A stretch of 64,000 nt of DNA from Glaciihabitans sp. dw_435 (GTDB lineage: Bacteria > Actinomycetota > Actinomycetes > Actinomycetales > Microbacteriaceae), in contig NZ_JAAVUZ010000001.1 in the NCBI RefSeq assembly GCF_018449675.1, forward strand, positions 530,335-594,334. Reading direction: 5' to 3'. The position numbers were made by a program, and so were the translations under genes. The notes below the pieces were generated by a model, which was not told the origin of the DNA, ran no database searches, and was given only the letters and a program-made list of their open reading frames with translations. Of this stretch, positions 1 to 9,350 are shown one piece after another; the stretch's first letter is position 1; every line of letters starts with the position of its first letter.

Positions 1-1409
1 TAGAGGTAGAGCCATCCGCTCGCCGCATCGTTGGCGATGATCTCGTTAGCTTCCTTGAGCTTCGCCGTCTGCTCATCGGTGGTGTCGCTCGTCTCGGACT
101 GGTCGATCAGCGTGGTCACCTTGGGGTTGTTGTAGCCCCAGTAGAAGTCCGGGTTGCCGTAGAAGACGATGTCGCGGTGGTTGACGTGCTCCTGCAGCGT
201 GGCCTGGAAGTCCAGCTTCTGGTACACCTTCGTGTACCACTCGTCCGCCGTGATGGTGTTGATCGTCACGGTGATGCCGACCTTGGCGAGCTCGCTCTTG
301 AGGAACTCGGCAACGATCGGGTGCGGGTCGTAGTCGGGGGTGTCGAGCGTGAACTCGAATCCCTTCGGGTAACCGGCGTCCGCGAGCAGCGCCGTGGCCT
401 TGGCCGGGTCGTAGGCGTTGACCGAGTTGAGGTCTTCGTACCACGGGTCAGTCGGGGGAACGAAGGAGCCGATGAGGGTTCCGTAGTCGCCCCACACCGA
501 GGTCAGCAGCTTCTTCTTGTCGATGGCTGCGGAAATCGCCTGGCGCACCTTGACGTTGTTGAACGGCGCCACGCGGTCGTTGTACGCGAGCACCTCCTTG
601 GTGGTCGAGTCGCCGTCGTTCACCTTGTAGTCCGCGTTGTTCTCGAACTGCGGGATGGCGTCGGGGCTCTGCACGCTCGTGACGATGTCCACGGCGTTGG
701 TCAGCAGCGCGTTGTTCAGCGCCGTCGCGTCCGTGAAGTAGGTGAAGACAACTTCCTTGTTCTTGGCAGCGGTGCCCCAGTAGTCGGCGTCGCGCTCGAG
801 CGAGAGCGATGATCCGCGCTTCCAGGTGCCGAGCTTGTAGGGTCCCGTGCCGTCCTCGGCCGTGGTGGGGTCCTTCAACGCGTCATTCATGATCCACACG
901 TAGCTGAGGTTGTAGGGGAGGGAGATCGACTTCGAGGTCAGCGTGATGACGACGGTCGAGTCATCCGGTGTCGCAATCGTCTTCACGTTGTCGAACGTGC
1001 TCTTGCGCGAGCTCTTGGAGGTCTCCGCGCGCACGCGGTCGATGCTGTACTTCACATCGGTCGCGGTGAGTGGGTCGCCGGAGTGGAACTTCACGTCCTT
1101 CTGCAGCGTGAACGTGTAGGTCAGTCCGTCGTCGCTCTTGGTGAAGTCGGACGCGAGGCCGTTGACGACCTCACCCTTGTCCGTGAGGGTGAACAGTCCC
1201 TCGTACACGTTGCCGTTGAGGGCTTCGCTGACGCCCTGGCCGCCGCCGGCGGTGTTGTCGAGGTTCTGCGGTTCGTAGGATGACCCGATCGTGATGGTTG
1301 CGTCGGAATCGGCGCCCCCTCCACTGGAGTCGGGGGCCGTCGTCGAGCATCCGGCAAGCACGATTGCGGTCGCGATGCCAATGCCGGACAGCAGATAACG
1401 CTGTTTCAC
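1..1409 (-). CDS. ABC transporter substrate-binding lipoprotein, family 5 (partial)
   Basis: The gene starts at GTG 1409 behind an AAGGAG ribosome binding site and runs off the left edge of the window, so the C-terminus is missing (about 469 residues seen). The first 21 residues form a lipoprotein signal with a lipobox ending LAGC (Cys21), so the mature protein should be anchored on the outer face of the membrane. The rest matches the SBP_bac_5 family (dipeptide, oligopeptide or nickel binding): a YEPQNLD-type start, then the FHSGDPLTATDVKYS region and the RQAISAAIDKK segment typical of the family. It should deliver a peptide-like ligand to an ABC permease, whose genes are presumably beyond the left edge. 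The ligand cannot be told from sequence. Confidence 0.9.
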   Translation of the reverse strand, partial: MKQRYLLSGIGIATAIVLAGCSTTAPDSSGGGADSDATITIGSSYEPQNLDNTAGGGQGVSEALNGNVYEGLFTLTDKGEVVNGLASDFTKSDDGLTYTFTLQKDVKFHSGDPLTATDVKYSIDRVRAETSKSSRKSTFDNVKTIATPDDSTVVITLTSKSISLPYNLSYVWIMNDALKDPTTAEDGTGPYKLGTWKRGSSLSLERDADYWGTAAKNKEVVFTYFTDATALNNALLTNAVDIVTSVQSPDAIPQFENNADYKVNDGDSTTKEVLAYNDRVAPFNNVKVRQAISAAIDKKKLLTSVWGDYGTLIGSFVPPTDPWYEDLNSVNAYDPAKATALLADAGYPKGFEFTLDTPDYDPHPIVAEFLKSELAKVGITVTINTITADEWYTKVYQKLDFQATLQEHVNHRDIVFYGNPDFYWGYNNPKVTTLIDQSETSDTTDEQTAKLKEANEIIANDAASGWLYL

Positions 1410-1472
1410 TGTGGTTCTCCTTGGGATGTGGTGCGGGACAAGCTGATGCGGGAAGGCTGTGGTGGCAGTGGG

Positions 1473-2186
1473 TTAGTGGACCGAGTAGCCGCCGGTGAAG
1501 ACCGGGTTCTTCTCTCCCGCGGTGACCGGAACAGTGAAGCGGTTCTGGCGCGGCGGCAGAGGGCAGTTGTACTGGATGGAGAATCCGCACGGCGGCACGA
1601 ACGACTGGTTGAAGTCGAGGATCACGCGGGACGGGTCATCCGTGTGCTGGACAAAGAGGAAACGGCCGGAACCGTAGGTGCTGACGCCGTTCGTCGGGTC
1701 GCCGAAGACGAGGAGCAGGGTTCCGTCGTCATCGAACGCGCTCAGCGTGTAGTCGACGCCATCGCGGGTGAACGTGATGTCGCCGGGGACAACGAGGTCG
1801 CGGGTGGCACCGACGTTGTCGCGCAGGTGCTCGAACGGAATGGTGCGTCCGTCTTCCGCGGGAGTGAAGGTCGCTTCGATGACCCACTCGGGCGCGTAGG
1901 GGAACACGTCGATGTGATCGAACGAGCGGATGGCCTCGGACGCTGCATCCCAGAGGCGGATTCCGTTCTCGCGGGAGCCGTTGTCGATGTTCTTGCGAGT
2001 GAGGGCGGTTACCGTCACGGTGGAGGGCTGGCCGGCGAGAGCCTGCTCCGTCGACACGATGGAACCGTCGGTGAGCCACCGGGTCTCGATCAGCGCGAGG
2101 TCGCCCTGCGGCTTCGTCACGCGGGTGGCGCGGGCCTCGCGCCACTGGGTCCAGGAGGTGGGGATGGTGGGAGAGGCATCGGGCAT
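1473..2186 (-). CDS. DUF1684 family protein
   Basis: A 237-residue protein of the DUF1684 family. The C-terminal half carries the family signature: a GRFLFVQH strand, an ILDFNQSF motif, then CGFSIQYNCPLPP and a final AGEKN segment. No signal peptide or membrane segment is visible, so a cytoplasmic location is likely. The biochemical role of the family is not established. The start at ATG 2186 has no clear ribosome binding site. It lies 63 bp upstream of the binding-lipoprotein gene on the same strand and may be cotranscribed with it. Confidence 0.85.
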   Translation of the reverse strand: MPDASPTIPTSWTQWREARATRVTKPQGDLALIETRWLTDGSIVSTEQALAGQPSTVTVTALTRKNIDNGSRENGIRLWDAASEAIRSFDHIDVFPYAPEWVIEATFTPAEDGRTIPFEHLRDNVGATRDLVVPGDITFTRDGVDYTLSAFDDDGTLLLVFGDPTNGVSTYGSGRFLFVQHTDDPSRVILDFNQSFVPPCGFSIQYNCPLPPRQNRFTVPVTAGEKNPVFTGGYSVH

Positions 2187-2539
2187 GGGACAGCGACCAT
2201 TCGTTGGGTGTTCAGCAGTTCAGTATTTTTCACGTCCGCCGCAATAGCGAATGTGATTACCAAATGTTGCGCGCGGGGCACAAACATCGGGTGGGTGACT
2301 CCTCGCCGAGGCAGCCATGCGGATAACGCCGGGCCAGGGGCGAGGGCGCGTGCGACGGTGCGCGAGCCTACGCGGGTGTAACAAACCGCGGGTAGAACTC
2401 TATTCCGCCCCGGCGCGCGTCTAATTCCGGTCGGGGTATCACCACAGCTGCGCCGACGCCAGCCCGACGACAAGAATTCGCCGACGCATACGCTGGAAAG
2501 TGCCGGGGCGAGGTAGCCGTCGGCGTGAGAAGGAGTGAC
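2187..2539. other. Divergent intergenic region (353 bp)
   Basis: This gap separates the DUF1684 gene (leftwards) from the Rieske-tailed oxidoreductase (rightwards) and must hold promoters for both. A TACGCT hexamer at 2489-2494 is a possible -10 for the rightward gene. I see no convincing -35, no hairpin terminator and no credible small gene. Confidence 0.4.
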
Positions 2540-4012
2540 ATGACATCCCTGTGGTTGAGCCAGGCCCGTGACATCCTCACTGACGAATTCGTGGCCGGCG
2601 CACACTTCGACGAGGTCATCGTCGGCGCGGGAATTACCGGACTCGTCTCCGCCGTGCTGTTCGCCCGGGCCGGACGCCGGGTGGCTGTGCTCGAATCGCG
2701 AACGGTCGGCGCGGGCACCACTGGAAACACCACCGCAAAGATTTCGCAGTTGCAGGGCACCCAGTTCTCGAAGGTGCACAGCCACGGGTACCAGGCAATG
2801 CTGCAGGCATACGCCGACGGCAATCGCGACGCGTTCGACTGGCTGATGGACTACACCTCGACGCACGGCATCGAGGTCGAGCGGCGTGACGCCGTGACGT
2901 ACGCGGGGACAGCGGATGGCGCGGCGCGCGTCGACCGCGAGTTCGAGCTTGCCCGTTCCGTCGGGCTCGACGTGGCGCGTGTCGCCTATGCGGGGCTGCC
3001 CTTCACCACCTTCGGAGCCGTCGTGCTGCCCAACCAGGCGCAGTTCGACCCGCTGGATCTGCTCGCGGCGCTCGCCGCGGAGCTGCGGTCCCTCGGCGGG
3101 GTGATCTTCGAGGGCACGCGAGTGACGGGCGTGCGGGCCTCGCAGCCGGCGCGAGTGCAGACCTACTCGGGAGAGCTGACCGCCGATCACGTCATCCTCG
3201 CCACGGGCACCCCGATTCTCGACAGGGGCCTCTACTTCGCCAAGGTGTCCGCGGAGCGCAGTTACGCGCAGTCGTTCGAGCTGCCCGGCGACGCGCTGCC
3301 GGACGGCATGTACCTGGGCGTGGAGACGCCGACCCGGAGCATCCGCACCTCGAAGGGATTGTTGCTGACCGGCGGCAACGGGCATCCGGTGGGGCGCGAG
3401 GCCTCCCCGCAGGCGCGCGCGGACGACCTGACGGCGTGGACGAAGCGCTTCTGGCCGGGCGCGGAGTTGACCCACGCGTGGTCAGCCCAGGACTACAGCA
3501 CCGCCCACCGTGTGCCGTTCGTCGGCTGGCTGCCGCGGGGCCGGCAGCGCATCTTCCTCGCGACCGGATACGACAAGTGGGGGATGACCGGCGGCGTTGC
3601 CGCGGCGCTGACCCTCGTCGCCGACATCCTCGGCTCCGGCAGCACGCAATGGCAGACGGTGCTGCACCACCGGGTGACGATGCCGCGCGCCATCGGACGG
3701 GGGATCGGCGAGAACGCCGCGGTCGCCTGGTGGTACGCAAAGGGGTACACGAAGGCGCTGTCCCGCCCGCTTCCCGCCGAGGCGCCCGCGGAAGGCGTCG
3801 GCGTCGTCGGTCGCCAGGGGCTGAAACCCACTGTCGAATCGACGGTCAACGGCACCACCTGCGCGCTGTCGGCGGTCTGCAGCCACCTCGGCGCTGTCGT
3901 CACCTGGAACGATGCGGAGAAGAGCTGGGACTGCCCCGCGCACGGATCGCGCTTCGCCGCCGACGGCACCCGGCTGGAAGGGCCGGCAACGCGTGATCTG
4001 CGTCCCCGCTAA
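2540..4012 (+). CDS. FAD-dependent oxidoreductase with C-terminal Rieske [2Fe-2S] domain
   Basis: A 490-residue protein. ATG 2540 is chosen over the in-frame GTG 2525 because an AAGGAG ribosome binding site lies between them. Near residues 24-38 the motif VIVGAGITGLVSA is a Rossmann dinucleotide-binding site, followed by the GTTGNTTAKIS segment seen in DAO/GlpD-like FAD oxidoreductases. The C-terminus is a small Rieske domain with ligand pairs C-S-H-L-G and C-P-A-H-G (about Cys447/His449 and Cys465/His468). This arrangement resembles actinobacterial and cyanobacterial Rieske-tailed amine- or glycine-oxidase-like proteins. The substrate is unknown. The next gene follows only 21 bp downstream and may share the transcript. 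Confidence 0.88.
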   Translation: MTSLWLSQARDILTDEFVAGAHFDEVIVGAGITGLVSAVLFARAGRRVAVLESRTVGAGTTGNTTAKISQLQGTQFSKVHSHGYQAMLQAYADGNRDAFDWLMDYTSTHGIEVERRDAVTYAGTADGAARVDREFELARSVGLDVARVAYAGLPFTTFGAVVLPNQAQFDPLDLLAALAAELRSLGGVIFEGTRVTGVRASQPARVQTYSGELTADHVILATGTPILDRGLYFAKVSAERSYAQSFELPGDALPDGMYLGVETPTRSIRTSKGLLLTGGNGHPVGREASPQARADDLTAWTKRFWPGAELTHAWSAQDYSTAHRVPFVGWLPRGRQRIFLATGYDKWGMTGGVAAALTLVADILGSGSTQWQTVLHHRVTMPRAIGRGIGENAAVAWWYAKGYTKALSRPLPAEAPAEGVGVVGRQGLKPTVESTVNGTTCALSAVCSHLGAVVTWNDAEKSWDCPAHGSRFAADGTRLEGPATRDLRPR

Positions 4013-4033
4013 TGCGCGATATCCTTGTGCCCG

Positions 4034-4390
4034 ATGACTTCGTACCCGACGCCGGCGTTCCGCCGCACCGCCCTCGCTCCCGGAATTCTTGCCGCGATCG
4101 TTCTCATGGCGGGCTTCGCCCTCCTCGGCGGGTCGGGATTCATCTGGATCCAGTTCGCCACGAGCATCCTGGCGATCATCGTCGCCGTCTACGCGTGGCA
4201 GGCAAAGCAGTGGTGGTGGTTCATCGGCCTGGTCCCCATTGCCGTGCTGTGGAATCCCATCGTCGTCATCGACATCCACAACGATGGCCTCTGGCTTGGC
4301 CTGCAGTACGTAGCGGCCCTGGTGTTCATCGCCTGCGGCATCTTCATCAAGGTGCCCAACCCCGATGACCGCAACGCGCGCAAGCGCTGA
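4034..4390 (+). CDS. Small four-helix membrane protein
   Basis: A 118-residue protein with about four hydrophobic helices. It contains a Trp-rich turn (AKQWWWFIGL) and a conserved-looking NPIVVIDIHNDGLW loop. It resembles the short membrane proteins grouped as DUF6804, but that assignment is from memory of the pattern and is tentative. ATG 4034 is preferred to the upstream TTG 4025. It lies 21 bp after the Rieske-tailed oxidoreductase on the same strand. No function can be inferred. Confidence 0.7.
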   Translation: MTSYPTPAFRRTALAPGILAAIVLMAGFALLGGSGFIWIQFATSILAIIVAVYAWQAKQWWWFIGLVPIAVLWNPIVVIDIHNDGLWLGLQYVAALVFIACGIFIKVPNPDDRNARKR

Positions 4391-4416
4391 GCACGGCGCC
4401 CGACTTCGTTTGGGCT

Positions 4417-4422
4417 TATAAT
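4417..4422 (+). promoter_or_regulatory. Probable -10 box (TATAAT) for the SNF2 helicase gene
   Basis: A perfect TATAAT lies in the 204-bp gap upstream of the helicase. A transcript from here would have a leader of about 165 nt before ATG 4595. No clear -35 was found at 16-18 bp upstream. Confidence 0.5.
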
Positions 4423-4594
4423 GAGTCAAGCGCAACACGAACCCACCATCCGCATCGCGATTGGGTCTGGGATTTCGAGAAAGCGCCTTCTGTCGGTATC
4501 TAATGACGGCAGATTCTAGAATCTGGGACATTCGCCGAAATTAGCCGGTGGAGATCTCCCCTACCCGTGCCGAATGTGTGGCACAAGGAGGAAC

Positions 4595-6742
4595 ATGGCC
4601 CAATCAGGCCAGCGCCAGAGAAGCCAGAGGCCCGCAGCGTCTCGGCAGTCTGCACAGCGACGACGTCCCCGCGGAACCGACGATGCCGGGGTGATCCCCG
4701 TTCTCGCCCGCGCCGCCCGTGAGGTCGAGGCCGCGGTTCAGAAGGGCCCCCTGAAGTCGGCGAACCGCGCCCGTTTCCAGGTCGCCGCCCTGCTTCTGCG
4801 TGAAGAGCGCGCCCGGGTCAAGGTCGATCCGGAACTCACCGAGTCAGAACGCTCCAACGAGCAGAAGCGTCTCGACGGCCTCGCGGGTATTCTCGCCAAG
4901 ACCGCCGCCCGCGACACCAGCCTCATCTCACTCCTCGGCGACGACGCCCCGATTACCGCAGCGGCCAAGACCCTGCGTCGTGACCTGCTGCTGGCGGCCG
5001 GCGTCGAGCTCAGCCCCGATGAGCTGATCATCACCACCGAGCCCAAGCCCGTCGATGCGCAGGTGCTCAAGCAGGTCGTCCCGCAGTCGGTGCGCCAGCT
5101 GCAGATGTCCAACCCGTTCCTCGCCCCCGACTTCAGCGCGATGCAGGCAAAGCCCGCCCGGGTCAACCGTCTCGCGAACTGGGAGCTCATCGAGCCGCTG
5201 TTCCGTGCCTTCGAGTACGGCGCCGGCGGCGGAACCGCCAGCATGGAGCTTCCCGAGGCGACCACGCTGCGCACTCCCGGCAAGCTCGAGCTCATGCGTC
5301 ACCAGGCCCGCTTCGTCGAAGAGGTCAAGCAGGGTCACCGCACGTTCCTGCTCGCGGACGAACCGGGCCTCGGCAAGACGGCACAGGCCCTGCTCGCGGC
5401 ATCCGTCTCCAACTCCTACCCGCTCCTGGTGGTCGTGCCCAACGTGGTCAAGACCAACTGGGCGCGCGAGGTCGAACTCTGGACTCCCCAGCGCACGGCA
5501 ACCGTCGTGCACGGTGACGGCAACGACGTGGACGCGTTCAGCGACGTCGTCATCGTCAACTACGAGGTGCTCGACCGACACGTCGGCTGGCTCAGCCGGT
5601 TCGGTTTCAAGGGCATGGTCGTCGACGAGGCCCACTTCATCAAGAACCTCACCTCGCAGCGGTCCAAACACGTGCTCGCGCTCAGCCGCAGCATTCGCGC
5701 CACCAGTCCGCGCGCGCTCTTCATGGCACTGACGGGTACACCCCTGATCAACCAGATCGACGACTTCCGCGCCATCTGGCAGTTCCTTGGCTGGATCGAC
5801 GACAAGAAGCCGATGCCAGAACTCATGGACGCCCTCGAGGACACGGGGCTCACCCCCGCCGACTTCGGCTTCTTCGCCGAGGCACGGCACGCGGTCATCG
5901 ACATGGGAATCGTGCGTCGCAAGAAGGTGGATGTCGCGGCCGACATCCCCGCTCGTCGCATCGCCGACATCCCGGTCGAGCTTGACGACGATCTCGGACG
6001 CTCGATCCGCGAGGCAGAGGCAGCCCTCACCGCCCGCCTGCTCGATCGCTACCGCCGCCGGCTCGCACTCCGGAAGGCTGACGCCGGGGAGTTCGACCCG
6101 GAGATCGACGGAGACCGCCTCATTCGCGCCGTCGCCCGCGAGGAACTGGAAGACTCCAAGTCCTCGAAGACCGCTGAAAACGTCTTCACGATGGTCCGCC
6201 GCATCGGGCAGGCCAAGGCGACCCTCGCCGCGGACTACACCGCGCAGCTCGCTCGCAACGTCGGCAAGGTGGTGTTCTTCGCCAAGCACATAGACGTGAT
6301 GGATGCCGCCGAGGCGCACTTTGCCAAGGTCGGCCTCAAGTCCGTATCGATCCGTGGTGAGCAGTCCGCCAAGGCGCGCCAGAGCGCCATCGACGCGTTC
6401 ACCACCGATCCCGAGGTGTCGGTGGTCGTGGCATCCCTCACCGCTGCTGGTGTCGGCCTCAACTTGCAGGCCGCGTCCAACGTCGTCCTCGCCGAGCTCA
6501 GCTGGACCAGTGCCGAGCAGACACAGGCCATCGACCGCGTGCACCGCATCGGTCAGGAACTACCCGTCACCGCGTGGCGAATCATTGCCGCGCAGACCAT
6601 CGACGCCCGCATCGCCGAACTCATTGACAGCAAGGCGGGGCTTGCGGCCCGCGCACTCGACGGGTCTGATGAAGAAGTGACAGCCGAATCCAGCGTGCAG
6701 CTCGAAGCCCTCGTGAGCCTCCTCACCGAGGCCCTCGCGTGA
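4595..6742 (+). CDS. SNF2-family DEAD/DEAH-box helicase
   Basis: A 715-residue SF2 helicase of the SNF2/RapA type. ATG 4595 has a strong AAGGAGG site. An Arg/Gln-rich basic N-terminus precedes a domain without recognised motifs (to about residue 235). The ATPase core follows: Walker A DEPGLGKT (about 254-262), motif II as VVDEAHFIKN (about 343), motif III ALTGTP, and the C-terminal RecA lobe ending in the SNF2-type motif VI RVHRIGQ (about 648). SNF2 enzymes translocate on double-stranded DNA and remodel protein-DNA complexes. The stop codon overlaps the start of the next gene by 4 nt (GTGA), so the two are translationally coupled. The biological target is unknown. Confidence 0.9.
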   Translation: MAQSGQRQRSQRPAASRQSAQRRRPRGTDDAGVIPVLARAAREVEAAVQKGPLKSANRARFQVAALLLREERARVKVDPELTESERSNEQKRLDGLAGILAKTAARDTSLISLLGDDAPITAAAKTLRRDLLLAAGVELSPDELIITTEPKPVDAQVLKQVVPQSVRQLQMSNPFLAPDFSAMQAKPARVNRLANWELIEPLFRAFEYGAGGGTASMELPEATTLRTPGKLELMRHQARFVEEVKQGHRTFLLADEPGLGKTAQALLAASVSNSYPLLVVVPNVVKTNWAREVELWTPQRTATVVHGDGNDVDAFSDVVIVNYEVLDRHVGWLSRFGFKGMVVDEAHFIKNLTSQRSKHVLALSRSIRATSPRALFMALTGTPLINQIDDFRAIWQFLGWIDDKKPMPELMDALEDTGLTPADFGFFAEARHAVIDMGIVRRKKVDVAADIPARRIADIPVELDDDLGRSIREAEAALTARLLDRYRRRLALRKADAGEFDPEIDGDRLIRAVAREELEDSKSSKTAENVFTMVRRIGQAKATLAADYTAQLARNVGKVVFFAKHIDVMDAAEAHFAKVGLKSVSIRGEQSAKARQSAIDAFTTDPEVSVVVASLTAAGVGLNLQAASNVVLAELSWTSAEQTQAIDRVHRIGQELPVTAWRIIAAQTIDARIAELIDSKAGLAARALDGSDEEVTAESSVQLEALVSLLTEALA

Positions 6743-8322
6743 GCCCCGACCTCGTGCTGGTCGAGCCGACGCCGGATCCCCGCTCACTTGGCCGCAACGA
6801 CGTCATCGTCCGCAAGGGACAGTTCACCCTCGTCAACAGCAAGCTGACGCCGCAGCAGTCCCTCATCGAAGACCTGCTCGCGATTCGCGACGTTCTCGAC
6901 GCCGCCGAAATCGAGTACCTCCTGGTGCGCGATGACGATGATCACCCGATTCTCGCCGTCGATCGCAAGCGCCGTTCGCAGCTCGAACGCGCCCTTGCCG
7001 CGGCGTTTGCCACCGAACCGTTCTATTCGAAGGCGGGGGATGCCCCTGCGCTGTTCGTTGCGGATGGACGCCTGTCCCGCTCGGGCAAGAGCCGTGTAGT
7101 GCGGCTGTTCCGTCCCCGCATCGAACCGGTCGGCCGCCTGCGGTACGGAGCCTCCAATGGCGTCCGGCTGGAGTTCTGGGACTTCGGCGTCGAGACGATC
7201 GTTGCCCCCTCCGAAAACGCGCTCATGCGCACGAGCCTCCCGCGCTCCGAGGCCATCGACGCAACAGTGTCGCTCTACGGTCGCGAATGGCGCACCCTCG
7301 ACGGCATGTTCGCGACACACGCGACGGACATCACCTTCGACATCGACATGGTCTTCTCCTGGGTCGACGGCACCGCCATCGAGTTCCAGCGTGCGCGCGC
7401 CCTGCGCATGCAGGCATACGTTGTGGGGGAGGGGGATGACTCGGAGGCCCGTTACCGCCAGATCGACGAACTCAAGTACGCCCTCCGCAGCGTGTACATG
7501 TTCGCCCCCTGGGTTCGCCGCATCTTCATCGTGACCGACTCACCCAGGCCCGTCTGGCTGGATGACCACCCGTCGGTGACGATCGTCCGCAGCGAGGAGT
7601 TCTTCCAGGACGTGTCGGTGCTGCCGACCCACAGCTCGCACGCCGTGGAGAGCCAGCTGCACCACATTCCGGGTCTCAGCGAGCACTTCCTGTACTCCAA
7701 TGACGACATGTTCTTCGGCCGTCCAGTCACCCCGGACATGTTCTTCTCCCCCGGGGGAATCACCAAGTTCATTGAGGCGACCACGCGCATCGGACTCGGA
7801 GAAAACAACCCGGCCCGCAGCGGCTTCGAAAACGCGGCGCGGGTCAACCGCCGGTTGCTGCAGGAGCGTTTCGGTCGCGTCACCACCCGTCACCTCGAGC
7901 ATGCGGCGACGCCGCTGCGCAAGAGCGTGCTCGACGAAATGGAGCGCGAGTTCGCCGAGGACTTCCGCCGCACCGCGGCTAGCCCGTTCAGGTCGAGCAC
8001 CGACATCTCGGTGACGAATTCGTTCTATCACTACTACGCGCTGATGACCGGTCGCGCCGTCGTGCAGACCGAGGCACGGGTTCTCTACATCGAAACCACG
8101 CTGAAGGTGGCCCTGAAAGAGATGGATTCGCTGCTCAAGCAGCGGTCCTACGACTTCTTCTGCCTCAACGACGGAAGCGCGCCCGAGATCTCGGTCGAGA
8201 AACGCACAACCGCGGTTGTGTCGTTCCTCGACCGGTACTTCGGAATTTCCGCTCCGTGGGAAACTACGCCAGCACTCGAATGGGAAGAGTCATCGGAGGC
8301 TCCTGCGGAACCGGTGGGTTAA
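6739..8322 (+). CDS. Stealth family sugar-phosphate transferase
   Basis: A 527-residue protein starting at GTG 6739 inside the helicase stop codon. The C-terminal two thirds contain the Stealth conserved regions: CR1 DIDMVFSWVDGT (about residue 201), CR2 with ALRSVYMFAPWVRRIFIVTD (about 249-268), and CR3 with LYSNDDMFFG (about 318-327). The first 200 residues look like the nucleotidyltransferase-like N-terminal region of actinobacterial homologues. Known members transfer hexose-1-phosphate during synthesis of phosphate-linked capsule or cell-wall glycans. No other capsule gene is adjacent, and coupling to a helicase is unusual. Its last 59 bp overlap the convergent phosphodiesterase gene. Confidence 0.88.
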   Translation: MSPDLVLVEPTPDPRSLGRNDVIVRKGQFTLVNSKLTPQQSLIEDLLAIRDVLDAAEIEYLLVRDDDDHPILAVDRKRRSQLERALAAAFATEPFYSKAGDAPALFVADGRLSRSGKSRVVRLFRPRIEPVGRLRYGASNGVRLEFWDFGVETIVAPSENALMRTSLPRSEAIDATVSLYGREWRTLDGMFATHATDITFDIDMVFSWVDGTAIEFQRARALRMQAYVVGEGDDSEARYRQIDELKYALRSVYMFAPWVRRIFIVTDSPRPVWLDDHPSVTIVRSEEFFQDVSVLPTHSSHAVESQLHHIPGLSEHFLYSNDDMFFGRPVTPDMFFSPGGITKFIEATTRIGLGENNPARSGFENAARVNRRLLQERFGRVTTRHLEHAATPLRKSVLDEMEREFAEDFRRTAASPFRSSTDISVTNSFYHYYALMTGRAVVQTEARVLYIETTLKVALKEMDSLLKQRSYDFFCLNDGSAPEISVEKRTTAVVSFLDRYFGISAPWETTPALEWEESSEAPAEPVG

Positions 8323-9202
8323 CCGCATCGGCGATGCGGACGCCCGACGCCGAGAGGCGTCTGACCGTCTCGGCCGCGTCGACGTAGGCGAGAGCCGAAT
8401 ACTCCCCGATCGGAACGACGGAGTGCAGCACGGTGTTCTCGTAGACGTGAACGAGGTTGAAGGCGCGCGCGCCGTCACGGCCGCGGGTTCCTCCGACCGG
8501 CACGTTGAGATCCTGGGTGTAGCAGGTGGCCGATGCCACCGACACCGGGATGCCGGCGAAGGTGCTGGTGGATGAATAGTGCAGGTGCCCAGCGATGATG
8601 CTGCGCACGTCGCTACCCTCGAGGACCTCTGCCAGCCCCGCCTGGTCGCGCAGCTCGACAAGAACTGCGAGGTCGAGCACGCTGGGCACCGGCGGGTGGT
8701 GCATGGCCAGAATGGTGCCGTGCGGTGCCGGCACCGACAACTCCTCCGCCAACCAGTCCAGCTGCGCGCTGCTGATCTCGCCGTAGTGTGCTCCGGGAAC
8801 CGTGGAGTCAAGGGTGATGACGCGCAGGCCGTTCACGTCATAGACGCGGTCAACCGGGCGGGAGTTGGGGACTTCACCAAAGAGTTCTTCGCGGAAGTTC
8901 TCGCGCTTGTCGTGGTTGCCCATGACCCAGATGATCTGGGATCCCAGCTTGGCGGCGACAGGTTCGACGATCGCGCGGAGACGCTGGTAGGCCTCGGTCT
9001 CGCCATGATCTGCGAGATCCCCGGTGATGATGATCGCCTCGGGGCGTCCATCCGATTGCGCGAGCTCTTCGAAGAGTTCACGCAGGTGTGCTTCGCTGTC
9101 GACGGTGTCGTACAGGCGCTTATTACCCGCCAAAAGGTGGGTGTCGCTGAGGTGAAGGAGGAAGTGGTCCGCCCGCGGATACTCAGCCGTTCTAATGCTC
9201 AC
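8264..9202 (-). CDS. cpdA: Class III cyclic nucleotide phosphodiesterase (Rv0805-like metallophosphoesterase)
   Basis: A calcineurin-like phosphoesterase of about 312 residues. All metal-binding blocks are present in order: LSDTHL, ITGDLADHGE, MGNHDKRE, MHHPP and AGHLHYS. The later segments VASATCYTQDL and GGTRGRDGA match my recollection of the mycobacterial cAMP phosphodiesterase Rv0805, so hydrolysis of cAMP or related cyclic nucleotides at a binuclear metal site is likely. GTG 9202 is chosen because the protein then begins where Rv0805 does; ATG 9253 in the same frame is the alternative. The 3' end overlaps the Stealth gene by 59 bp on the opposite strand. Confidence 0.88.
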   Translation of the reverse strand: MSIRTAEYPRADHFLLHLSDTHLLAGNKRLYDTVDSEAHLRELFEELAQSDGRPEAIIITGDLADHGETEAYQRLRAIVEPVAAKLGSQIIWVMGNHDKRENFREELFGEVPNSRPVDRVYDVNGLRVITLDSTVPGAHYGEISSAQLDWLAEELSVPAPHGTILAMHHPPVPSVLDLAVLVELRDQAGLAEVLEGSDVRSIIAGHLHYSSTSTFAGIPVSVASATCYTQDLNVPVGGTRGRDGARAFNLVHVYENTVLHSVVPIGEYSALAYVDAAETVRRLSASGVRIADAVNPPVPQEPPMTLPIRVLA

Positions 9203-9350
9203 GAGCCGTCCATTCGGGTCGAGGTTGCGATCACGGCGATCGCGATCACCCATGCTACACAGGTAAGTCGAGCATGGGAGGGTTAACAGGAGGTTGCCGC
9301 CACGCGGCGTAACGTGGTTTCCGTTGGTAAACAATTGGAGGACAACCCCG

